NCBI GenBank assembly: GCA_002347565.1
Contig: DDXR01000029.1
Coordinates: forward strand, 1 to 7,117
Reading direction: 5' to 3'
From: a bacterium UBP2_UBA2255
GTDB taxonomy: Bacteria; Edwardsbacteria; AC1; EtOH8
DNA: 7,117 nucleotides
The translations under genes were made by a program, and so were the position numbers. Below, in pieces: positions 1 to 5,496 of this stretch (position 1 is its first letter; every line of letters starts with the position of its first letter). Below the pieces are notes generated by a model. The model worked only from the letters and a program-made list of their open reading frames with translations, was not told the DNA's origin and searched no databases.

Positions 1-42
1 AAAATCCCCGTGTCGGCAGTTCAATTCTGTCCCGTGGCACCA
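1..42 (+). tRNA. 3' part of tRNA, probably tRNA-Phe (GAA)
   Basis: The window begins inside a tRNA, at about standard position 35. Visible in order are: AAAA, the end of the anticodon loop (1-4); TCCCC, the 3' strand of the anticodon stem (5-9); the short variable loop GTGTC (10-14); the T arm GGCAG-TTCAATT-CTGTC (15-31, one G-T pair); the acceptor 3' strand CCGTGGC (32-38); discriminator A39; and an encoded CCA (40-42). Anticodon positions 35-36 read AA, so the tRNA is Phe (GAA) or Leu (TAA/CAA). The 5-base variable loop excludes the class II tRNA-Leu, and the stretch closely resembles the known bacterial tRNA-Phe anticodon region. Position 34 and the 5' half lie outside the window, so the identity is an inference. 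Confidence 0.88.
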
Positions 43-48
43 TGGTAC

Positions 49-80
49 GAGGCCAAGCGCGAGCTTGGCCTCCTCATTTT
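49..80 (+). terminator. Hairpin after the tRNA, probable rho-independent terminator
   Basis: GAGGCCAAGC (49-58) and GCTTGGCCTC (63-72) form a perfect 10-bp stem closed by the tetraloop GCGA (59-62), a GNRA-type loop. CTCATTTT follows (73-80). The hairpin starts seven bases after the tRNA CCA end, which is where a tRNA transcript would be terminated. The T tract is short and interrupted, so termination may be incomplete, or the hairpin may mainly protect or process the 3' end. Confidence 0.72.
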
Positions 81-87
81 GCCGCCA

Positions 88-101
88 CCGCCGCGCGGCG
101 G
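88..101. repeat. 14-bp perfect GC palindrome
   Basis: CCGCCGCGCGGCGG is a perfect inverted repeat with no spacer. It is centred about 70 bases upstream of the predicted transcription start of the V4R gene. This spacing would suit an activator or repressor dimer site, but a palindrome made only of G and C can arise by chance in such GC-rich DNA. No regulator gene is visible nearby to connect it to. Confidence 0.3.
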
Positions 102-128
102 GAAGCGGAAAAAACCAGAGAAACAGGG

Positions 129-157
129 TTGACATCGGACGGGTTCCGTGCTATAAA
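129..157 (+). promoter_or_regulatory. Sigma-70-type promoter of the V4R gene
   Basis: A perfect -35 box TTGACA (129-134) and a near-perfect -10 box TATAAA (152-157) are separated by exactly 17 bases. Transcription would start near 163-165, leaving a leader of about 28 bases before the ATG at 192. The match stands out in GC-rich surroundings and predicts strong housekeeping expression. It also marks the V4R gene as the start of a transcript separate from the tRNA. Confidence 0.85.
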
Positions 158-191
158 CGCGCAGACACAACTTCCGCAAAAGGAGCGCGCC

Positions 192-833
192 ATGGCACGC
201 ACCGTGAAAGTACCGCCGCAGTTCGAGGCCGTGTTCGAGCAGGCCGAGCGCACCGTCGGCTCCTTCTTCGACACGATGGAGCGAGATCCCTCGCGGGGCG
301 TGATCAACGTCGGCGGCGAGCGCTACATCCTGATGCGCGGGGAGTCGATCTTCCGGAGCCTGCGCGACAAGATGGCGTCCGAGTTCGGCGCCGACGTGGC
401 CGCGTCGTTCCTCTACGACCTGGCCAAGACCGTGGGGCGGGGCGACGCCGAGCGGTTCGCGTCCAAGCTGGGACTGACGGACCCGATCCGCCGGCTGGCG
501 GCGGGCCCGGTGCACTTCAGCCACACCGGCTGGGCCTTCGTCGACATCCTGCCCGAGAGCAAGCCGACGCCGGACGACGGGTACCTGCTGGTATACGACC
601 ATCCCAACACCTTCGAATCGGCGACGTACCTGCTCGACAAGAGGCCCAGCGGCGAGCCGGTGTGCCTGTTCTCCGCCGGCTACTCGGCGGGCTGGTGCTC
701 GTTCAGCTTCGGTCTGGACCTGGACGCGCGGGAGGTGAGCTGCATCGCCTGCGGCGACGCGCGGTGCCGTTTCGTGATGGCGCCGGCGAAACGGCTGCAA
801 TCGCAGGCGGAGCGCTATCTGGGGCGCGTTTGA
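192..833 (+). CDS. Stand-alone V4R-domain (XylR N-terminal-like) sensor protein
   Basis: This 213-residue soluble protein has no signal peptide or membrane segment. It resembles the ligand-sensing region of XylR/DmpR/MopR-type regulators: an N-terminal helical part (about 1-100), then a V4R domain (about 105-195). The V4R signature is clear: PNTFES (138-143), PVC (156-158), SAGYSAGWCS (161-170) and a Cys-rich end with C184, C187 and C192. C158, E181, C184 and C192 have the same spacing (23, 3 and 8 residues) as the zinc ligands I recall for the phenol sensor MopR, so a bound zinc is likely. No AAA+ or helix-turn-helix domain follows, so it cannot itself act as a sigma-54 activator. The ligand (aromatic, lipid-like or other hydrophobic) is unknown. 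The ATG at 192 is chosen because AGGAG (181-185) sits six bases upstream and it follows the promoter start; the in-frame ATG at 42 lies in the tRNA. The stop overlaps the probable start of the next gene. Confidence 0.87.
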   Translation: MARTVKVPPQFEAVFEQAERTVGSFFDTMERDPSRGVINVGGERYILMRGESIFRSLRDKMASEFGADVAASFLYDLAKTVGRGDAERFASKLGLTDPIRRLAAGPVHFSHTGWAFVDILPESKPTPDDGYLLVYDHPNTFESATYLLDKRPSGEPVCLFSAGYSAGWCSFSFGLDLDAREVSCIACGDARCRFVMAPAKRLQSQAERYLGRV

Positions 834-1093
834 CCCCTGTCGCCGCGGCCGTGAACACCATCAAGGGCATCGTCCTGGACATCTTCCGGCGCTACGCGTA
901 CGGCGCGCCGGAGGACATCATCGGCCGGATCGAACAGGCCGCCGGCCTGAAGCTGGAAGCGGTGACGCCGGAGAACGCCGGGCCGTTTCTGGAGGCGATG
1001 CGCGTAGAGCTGGCCGGGGTGATGGAGGAGTGGAAGGCCGGTTTCGTCACCGGCGTCCTGCGCCAGCTGATCGCCAAGCAAAGCCTGCGATGA
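830..1093 (+). CDS. Small helical protein of unknown function, coupled to the V4R gene
   Basis: I do not recognise the family. From a TTG at 830 the product is 87 residues; from a GTG at 851 it is 80. The TTG is preferred because it overlaps the V4R stop in the pattern TTGA, typical of translational coupling, and a weak GGGG lies five bases upstream. The GTG has no visible ribosome-binding site. The protein is small and soluble-looking, without Cys, signal peptide or membrane span. Its composition suggests three or four helices: about NTIKGIVLDIFRRYAYG, EDIIGRIEQAAGL, PENAGPFLEAMRVELAG and EEWKAGFVTGVLRQLIA. It shares promoter and terminator with the V4R protein, so a partner or effector role is plausible. 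That it is coding is supported by the coupled position, the placement of the terminator just after its stop and the amphipathic pattern. Confidence 0.66.
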   Translation: MTPVAAAVNTIKGIVLDIFRRYAYGAPEDIIGRIEQAAGLKLEAVTPENAGPFLEAMRVELAGVMEEWKAGFVTGVLRQLIAKQSLR

Positions 1094-1098
1094 GGGGG

Positions 1099-1126
1099 CC
1101 GCGTCCGGCAACGGCGCGGTTTTTTT
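1099..1126 (+). terminator. Rho-independent terminator of the V4R unit
   Basis: CCGCG-T-CCG (1099-1107) pairs with CGG-CGCGG (1112-1119) around a GCAA loop (1108-1111), with a single bulged T at 1104. Seven T follow directly (1120-1126). The stem starts six bases after the small gene's stop codon. This is the clearest intrinsic terminator in the window, and it separates the V4R unit from the next promoter. Confidence 0.9.
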
Positions 1127-1136
1127 ATCTTTCACG

Positions 1137-1165
1137 TTGACATCCGCCCGGGCAGATAGTATAAT
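1137..1165 (+). promoter_or_regulatory. Consensus sigma-70 promoter of the outer-membrane protein gene
   Basis: TTGACA (1137-1142) and TATAAT (1160-1165) are both perfect consensus hexamers with a 17-base spacer. Predicted transcription start is near 1171-1173, giving a leader of about 57 bases. Such an ideal promoter predicts high constitutive expression, fitting an abundant envelope protein. It begins only ten bases after the upstream terminator's T run. Confidence 0.92.
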
Positions 1166-1216
1166 GAAATTCGGGCCTAAGTCGGAACGATTGCAAGCAT
1201 TTAACGACACACTGAC

Positions 1217-1221
1217 AGGAG
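1217..1221 (+). promoter_or_regulatory. Ribosome-binding site setting the start of the barrel gene
   Basis: AGGAG is placed eight bases before the ATG at 1230. The reading frame is open back to 1137, but that region is the promoter and untranslated leader. The ribosome-binding site and the signal peptide that follows it fix the start at 1230. Confidence 0.85.
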
Positions 1222-1229
1222 CGGTACCG

Positions 1230-2546
1230 ATGAAGAAACTGACCCTGGTCCTGGCCCTGGCCCTGGCGCTTCCCTTCTGCACGTACGCCCAGGATGAGAC
1301 GGCCTCCGAGGCGGCCGGCGAGGCGGTCAACGCGTTCGGGGCCAGCATGATGGGCGGTTTGGGCATCACCACCATCGACGGCAAGCTGTACTACCGGGTG
1401 CAGTTGGTGCCGGAACTGTCGGTCGGCAAGTTCGGCCTTGGCATCGACGGCGACCTGCTATTCAACCAGGACGGCATCCGCAAGGAGGATTGGACGCCCC
1501 GCAGCCGCTGGGTGCGGGTGATCCGTTACGTGCGGTGGGGCCGGAAGCGCGACCAGGTCTACGCCCGGGTCGGCGCCCTGGACGCCGCCACCCTGGGCAA
1601 CGGTTTTCTGATGAACCGGTACAGCAACCGGGTGGACGACGTCGAGCGCAAGACCGGCATGGAGCTGGATGTGGATTTCGGCCAGTTCGGACTGGAGAGC
1701 GTGCTGTCGAACTTCGGGCGGGCCGAGGTCTATGGCGGCCGGGCCTACGCTCGTCCGCTCAGGTCCACCGAGATCCCGGTCATCAGGAATTTCGAGGTCG
1801 GCCTGAGCGGCGTCACCGACGCCGACCCCGACCGCAGCGCCGGGACCGATGACGCGGTCACCGCGTTCGGCTTCGACCTGGGGCAGCCGCTGGTCAACAC
1901 CAGCCTGCTGTTCACCGGGCTGTACTTCGACTTCGGCAAGATCGTCCACTTCGGGTCGGGCGCGGCGGTGGGAGTCAAGGCCGACCTTCACCTGCCCGGC
2001 GGCATGGTGGACCTGGGCGCCAAGCTGGAACAGCGCTTCCTGGGCAAGCGGTTCCTGCCCCAGTACTTCGACCGGTTCTACGAGCTGGAGCGTTTCAACG
2101 ACCTGTCGGGCATGCCCGTGCGCAAGACCTACCTGCTGGGGCTGGTCGACCAGGGCAGGAACGGCACCTACGGCGAGCTGTCGGCGACGGTGGCGGGGAA
2201 GCTCAACATCGTCGGCAGTTACCAGTACACCTACCAGGTGCCCAAGAGCGGCATCCTCCACTTCGAGACCGACCTGACCAAGGTGATCCCCAAGATCGAG
2301 CTGCGGGCCGCTTACGACCACAAGGGGATCGGCGATTTCAAGGACGTCGGCAAGAAGGACGAGAACGTGCTGGTGACGGTCGAGGGCGGCTACGAGGTCT
2401 ACTCCCATGTGATGCTGTACCTCACCTATCTGCGCACCTACGAGCGCCGCACCCAGGACCAGGACGGGTCGGGCGGGCTGCTGCCGCCCTACTACAAGGC
2501 GGTGGAGAAGTTCTCGCCCAGGCTGGCGGTCAAGTTCGGCTTCTAG
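1230..2546 (+). CDS. Predicted outer-membrane beta-barrel protein
   Basis: The 438-residue product starts with a classic signal peptide: MKK, a Leu/Ala core (about 4-15), and probable signal peptidase I cleavage after TYA at residue 20. The mature part lacks hydrophobic helices. It is rich in alternating polar/aromatic stretches typical of membrane beta-strands, such as GKLYYRVQLV (51-60), AVGVKADLHL (246-255), GELSATVAGKLNIVGSYQYTY (315-335) and VMLYLTYLRTY (394-404). It ends in RLAVKFGF, with a C-terminal Phe as in the beta-signal read by the BAM assembly machine. Conserved-looking blocks include RVGALDAATLGNGFLMNRYSN (113-133). It resembles uncharacterised envelope proteins I associate with FCB-group genomes, but I cannot name the family. 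Its cargo or function is unknown. It appears monocistronic from its own strong promoter. Confidence 0.8.
   Translation: MKKLTLVLALALALPFCTYAQDETASEAAGEAVNAFGASMMGGLGITTIDGKLYYRVQLVPELSVGKFGLGIDGDLLFNQDGIRKEDWTPRSRWVRVIRYVRWGRKRDQVYARVGALDAATLGNGFLMNRYSNRVDDVERKTGMELDVDFGQFGLESVLSNFGRAEVYGGRAYARPLRSTEIPVIRNFEVGLSGVTDADPDRSAGTDDAVTAFGFDLGQPLVNTSLLFTGLYFDFGKIVHFGSGAAVGVKADLHLPGGMVDLGAKLEQRFLGKRFLPQYFDRFYELERFNDLSGMPVRKTYLLGLVDQGRNGTYGELSATVAGKLNIVGSYQYTYQVPKSGILHFETDLTKVIPKIELRAAYDHKGIGDFKDVGKKDENVLVTVEGGYEVYSHVMLYLTYLRTYERRTQDQDGSGGLLPPYYKAVEKFSPRLAVKFGF
1243..1266 (+). repeat. Short 6-bp tandem repeat inside the signal peptide
   Basis: Four consecutive 6-mers read CCCTGG, TCCTGG, CCCTGG and CCCTGG. 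They encode the Leu/Ala-rich core of the signal peptide of the outer-membrane protein. A gain or loss of one unit would keep the reading frame and change the hydrophobic core by two residues. The repeat may simply reflect preferred CTG and GCC codons for a Leu-Ala tract. Confidence 0.5.
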
Positions 2547-2627
2547 GCCGCGGCCACAGGATCCTCCCATCGCCGCGTTGAGCCGTTGCGTATTCGCGCG
2601 CATTCGCGGCGGACGAGGCACGGAGCG

Positions 2628-3365
2628 TTGCTGCGGCTGGCCCGGTCGCTGGCGGACAGCCTGGCCGATTTCGTGTTTCCGCCGTTCTGCGCCGCCTGTC
2701 AGCGGCGGATGCCGGACGGCCAGCGGGGCGCCATCTGCCCGGCCTGCTGGGACGGGTTCCCGCGCTGGGAGCACGGCTCCTGCCAGCGCTGCGGCGGGAC
2801 CGTTCCGGCAGGCGCAGCGGCCGCGCTCTGCGACGCCTGCAGCATGCCCGACTGGCCATGCGCGGCCGTCCGGACGCCGGGCCCGTTCGCCGCACCCGTC
2901 TCCGACGCAGTCCACCTGCTGAAGTACTCGGACCGGCGCGGCGTGGCCAAGGCCCTGGGGGAGATGATGGCCGCCGCGGCTTGGGTCGACCCCGCTTACG
3001 CGGCCGCGGATATGCTGGTGGCCGTGCCGTTGCATCCGGCCAGGCAGCGCGACCGCGGTTACAACCAGGCACAGCTGCTGGCAGCGCGGGTGGGGGAGGT
3101 CATGGCCAAGCCGGCGCCGGAAGGCATCGTGACAAGGATCAGGAACACGGGCACCCAGACCGCGCTCGACCGGCGGGAGCGGCGGGAGAACGTCAGCGGC
3201 ATCTTCCTGGTGACGCGGCCGGATGCGGTGCGGGGCAGGACGGTGATCCTGGTCGACGACGTGCTGACCACGGGCGCCACCATCGGCTCGTGCGGCCGGG
3301 CCCTGCTGGACGCCGGGGCCGCGTCGGTGCTGGCGCTGGCTGCCGCCGCGGCGCCGCTGTCTTGA
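2628..3365 (+). CDS. comF: ComF family protein (zinc ribbon plus phosphoribosyltransferase fold)
   Basis: ComF proteins are cytoplasmic and, in competent bacteria, help move or process incoming single-stranded DNA. Many non-competent species also carry them. From the TTG at 2628 the protein has 245 residues, the usual family size. It begins with the typical hydrophobic FVFPPFC segment. Four CxxC pairs follow (C21/C24, C37/C40, C52/C55, C68/C71), the expected zinc-binding region. Next are family signatures RDRGYNQAQLLA (141-152) and TQTALDRRERRENVSGIF (176-193), then the PRPP-loop motif VILVDDVLTTGAT (206-218). No ATG start exists. TTG 2628 has GAGG (2615-2618) nine bases upstream; an alternative TTG at 2586 would add 14 Arg-rich residues and has no ribosome-binding site. 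No other competence gene is in view. The downstream gene begins 37 bases after the stop with no terminator between, so co-transcription is likely. Confidence 0.92.
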   Translation: MLRLARSLADSLADFVFPPFCAACQRRMPDGQRGAICPACWDGFPRWEHGSCQRCGGTVPAGAAAALCDACSMPDWPCAAVRTPGPFAAPVSDAVHLLKYSDRRGVAKALGEMMAAAAWVDPAYAAADMLVAVPLHPARQRDRGYNQAQLLAARVGEVMAKPAPEGIVTRIRNTGTQTALDRRERRENVSGIFLVTRPDAVRGRTVILVDDVLTTGATIGSCGRALLDAGAASVLALAAAAAPLS

Positions 3366-3392
3366 TCCGGCGGAGCTGATCTCCATCACGCC

Positions 3393-3398
3393 AAGGAG
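3393..3398 (+). promoter_or_regulatory. Ribosome-binding site of the PPi-phosphofructokinase gene
   Basis: AAGGAG lies four bases before the ATG at 3403. It is a strong match and sets the start. The spacing is on the short side. Confidence 0.8.
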
Positions 3399-3402
3399 CG
3401 AC

Positions 3403-5496
3403 ATGAACAACGCCTCGATCCTGCAGCAGCACCGTGCGGCCTACACGCCCAAGCTGCCGCCGGTGTTCCTCAATCACGGGCCGTTCGTCGGGGCCGCCGA
3501 GCGGCCGGCGGCGCTGACGGCCGGCGCAGCCGGCGAGGTCGTCGGGCGGCTGTTCCCCCGCGGCCGCGCCCTGCCGGCGCTGTCCTTCGAGGAGGAGCGC
3601 CGCCGCCCCATCCCGCCGCTCAAGGTCGGTGTGGTGCTGTCGGGCGGTCAGGCCCCGGGCGGCCACAATGTCATCGCCGGGATCCACGACGCCGTCAAGG
3701 CGGCCAACCGCGACAGCCAGCTGCTGGGATTCCTGGGCGGCCCTGCCGGCCTGGTCGACAACAGGTACCGGTGGCTGACAGCCGATGTCATCGACCGCTA
3801 CCGCAACACCGGCGGGTTCGACATGATCCAGTCCGGCCGCACCAAGCTGGACACGCCGGCGCAGTTCGACCGTGCCGCCGCCAACTGCAGCGAGCTGGGC
3901 GTGGGCGCGCTGGTGATCATCGGCGGAGACGATTCCAACACCAACGCCGCCTTCCTGGCCGAGCACTTCCTGGAGAAGGGCGTCCCGGTGCAGGTGATTG
4001 GCGTTCCCAAGACCATCGACGGCGACCTCAAGAACGCGGCCATCGACGCCTCGTTCGGGTTCGACACCGCCACCAAGGTCTACGCCGAGCTGCTGGGGAA
4101 CATCCAGCGCGACGCCGACTCGGCCCGCAAATACTGGCACTTCATCCGGGTGATGGGCCGCTCGGCGTCGCACATCGCGCTGGAATGCGCCCTGCAGTGC
4201 CGGCCCAACATCGCGCTGATCTCGGAGGAGGTGTGGGCCAGGGGCATGACCCTGGCCCAGCTGGCCGAGCACTGCGCCGGCGTCATCCGCGACCGGGCGG
4301 CCCGGGGCATGAACTACGGGGTGGCGGTGATCCCCGAGGGACTGATCGAGTTCATCCCCGAGGTCAAGGCGCTGATCGCCGAGCTCAACGACCTGATGGC
4401 GCAGCACAAGGACTATTTCGCCGGGCTGACCGGCCCCGAGGACCGGCACCAGTTCATCAACAAGCACCTGACCGCCGCGTCGGCCCAGGCTTTCGCCGCC
4501 ATGCCGGAGCAGATCCAGTGGCAGCTGCTGGAGGACCGCGACCCCCACGGCAACGTCCAGGTGTCACGGATCGAGACCGAGAAGCTGCTGGGCGACATGA
4601 CCGGCGACCTGCTGCGGGAATGGAAGGCCGCGGGCAGCTTCGGGGGTAAGTTCAGCCCCCAGTACCATTTCTTCGGCTACGAGGGCCGCTGCGCGGCGCC
4701 GTCGAACTTCGACGCCGACTACTGCTACAGCCTGGGCTACGCGGCCGCGGCGCTGATCGCCGACGGCAGGAGCGGCTACATGGCCCAGGTGCGGAACCTG
4801 GCCGAACCGGCGTCCAACTGGGAGCCGGGCGGCGTCCCGCTGGCCGGGATGATGGGGATCGAGCGCCGGGAAGGAAGGGAAGTCCCGGTGATCCGCAAGG
4901 CGCTGGTAGACCTCAACGGCAAGCCGTTCCTGGCGCTGGCCGCCCGCCGCGACGAGTGGGCGCGTGACAACCACTACCAGTACCCGGGGCCGATCCAGTA
5001 CTTCGGCCCGGCCGAGGTCTGCGACCGCACCACCGTCACCCTGGTGCTGGAGCGGGGCCAGAACCTGGTCGAGATCATCAACCACGTCCAGGCGCTCAAG
5101 GAGTCGCGGTTCTTCTCGGAGCTGGCGCCCGAGGAGCTGGCCAGGCTGTGCGCCATCGTCCAGCGGATGCCGATCCGGGCCGGGCAGATCGTGATCAGGC
5201 GTGGCGACGTGGGCCACTGTTTCTACATCGTGGTCGACGGGGAGCTGGACGTCATCGGCCGCGACGGGAAGACCGTGATCACCACGCTGCGCAAGGGCGA
5301 CCCCTTCGGCGAGATCGCCCTGCTGGAGGACGTGCCCCGCACCGCCACGGTGGTCGCCAGGACCGGCGGCCACGTCCTGTTCATCAACACCTCGGACTTC
5401 AAGGAACTGATCGCTTCCAACCAGGCGCTGCTGGAGCGGCTGGCCGAGCTGTCCCGCAGGCGCCAGGCCGAGCTGGAACAGGCGGAGGGGAAATGA
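3403..5496 (+). CDS. pfp: PPi-dependent phosphofructokinase fused to a cyclic-nucleotide-binding domain
   Basis: Predicted diphosphate-fructose-6-phosphate 1-phosphotransferase: reversible transfer between PPi and fructose 6-phosphate, a cytosolic glycolytic/gluconeogenic step. The catalytic part (about 1-560) is the long form, with its usual N-terminal YTPKLPPVF segment. Key motifs are GGQAPGG (81-87, phosphate loop), GGDDSNTNAA (174-183), PKTIDGD (202-208), MGR (251-253), PEG (311-313) and YEGR (426-429). The second Asp of GGDD (D177) and the Lys of PKTIDGD (K203) are the recognised marks of PPi rather than ATP use. Residues about 565-680 form a complete second domain of the CRP/PKA type. 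It has RAGQIVIRRGD (592-602), FYIVVDGELDV (607-617) and the phosphate-binding cassette FGEIALLEDVPRTATV (635-650), with E637 and R646 in the places that bind the ribose and cyclic phosphate. A charged helix closes the protein. At 697 residues it exceeds the usual long form by about one such domain, in one uninterrupted frame. The inference is allosteric control by cAMP or cGMP. Confidence 0.93.
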   Translation: MNNASILQQHRAAYTPKLPPVFLNHGPFVGAAERPAALTAGAAGEVVGRLFPRGRALPALSFEEERRRPIPPLKVGVVLSGGQAPGGHNVIAGIHDAVKAANRDSQLLGFLGGPAGLVDNRYRWLTADVIDRYRNTGGFDMIQSGRTKLDTPAQFDRAAANCSELGVGALVIIGGDDSNTNAAFLAEHFLEKGVPVQVIGVPKTIDGDLKNAAIDASFGFDTATKVYAELLGNIQRDADSARKYWHFIRVMGRSASHIALECALQCRPNIALISEEVWARGMTLAQLAEHCAGVIRDRAARGMNYGVAVIPEGLIEFIPEVKALIAELNDLMAQHKDYFAGLTGPEDRHQFINKHLTAASAQAFAAMPEQIQWQLLEDRDPHGNVQVSRIETEKLLGDMTGDLLREWKAAGSFGGKFSPQYHFFGYEGRCAAPSNFDADYCYSLGYAAAALIADGRSGYMAQVRNLAEPASNWEPGGVPLAGMMGIERREGREVPVIRKALVDLNGKPFLALAARRDEWARDNHYQYPGPIQYFGPAEVCDRTTVTLVLERGQNLVEIINHVQALKESRFFSELAPEELARLCAIVQRMPIRAGQIVIRRGDVGHCFYIVVDGELDVIGRDGKTVITTLRKGDPFGEIALLEDVPRTATVVARTGGHVLFINTSDFKELIASNQALLERLAELSRRRQAELEQAEGK
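5089..5472 (+). other. Cyclic-nucleotide-binding domain of the phosphofructokinase fusion
   Basis: This marks the part of the pfp gene coding for residues about 563-690. The cassette keeps the Glu (E637) and Arg (R646) needed for cyclic nucleotide contact, so the domain looks functional rather than degenerate. The residue after the Arg is Thr (PRTATV). In eukaryotic kinases Ala at this place goes with cAMP preference (PKA) and Thr with cGMP (PKG). Bacterial CRP-type domains vary here, so the ligand stays open. Confidence 0.88.

Noticed and set aside
1..42. Partial tRNA as tRNA-Leu
   Set aside because: Leu anticodons also end in AA, but tRNA-Leu has a long variable arm and here it is the 5-base GTGTC.
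42..191. In-frame upstream extension of the V4R gene from an ATG at 42
   Set aside because: This start lies on the last base of the tRNA CCA end, and the stretch contains the terminator hairpin and the promoter. The ATG at 192 has a proper ribosome-binding site.
65..829. +1-frame open reading through the V4R gene, which would make the small protein a 342-residue product
   Set aside because: The part before 830 is an Arg/Gly-rich out-of-frame reading of the V4R gene. Only the stretch after 830 looks like a real protein, so there is no frameshift or fusion.
2546..2555. GGCCGCGGCC palindrome at the barrel gene stop as a terminator
   Set aside because: It has no room for a loop with a useful stem and no T run after it. 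It is a chance GC palindrome.
2578..2606. Possible promoter upstream of comF (TTGAGC ... CATTCG)
   Set aside because: The -10 match is poor, in contrast to the two excellent promoters elsewhere. comF may be transcribed by read-through from the barrel gene or from a promoter type I cannot recognise.
3366..3402. Small GGAG/CTCC inverted repeat between comF and pfp as an attenuator
   Set aside because: A four-base-pair stem is too weak and has no T run.
1458..3410. Very long open frame on the - strand (650 residues)
   Set aside because: It spans two genes and their gap, is low-complexity (Arg, Gly, Pro, His, Val) and lacks family motifs. It mirrors GC-rich codon bias opposite the barrel and comF genes.
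3193..4548. 451-residue open frame on the - strand
   Set aside because: It lies opposite the catalytic part of the phosphofructokinase, which has unmistakable motifs. The antisense product is compositionally biased with no recognisable domain.
5148..5492. Upstream extension of the hydrolase ORF inside the pfp gene
   Set aside because: It is an out-of-frame reading of the cyclic-nucleotide-binding domain. The ATG at 5493 has a ribosome-binding site and begins a signal peptide.
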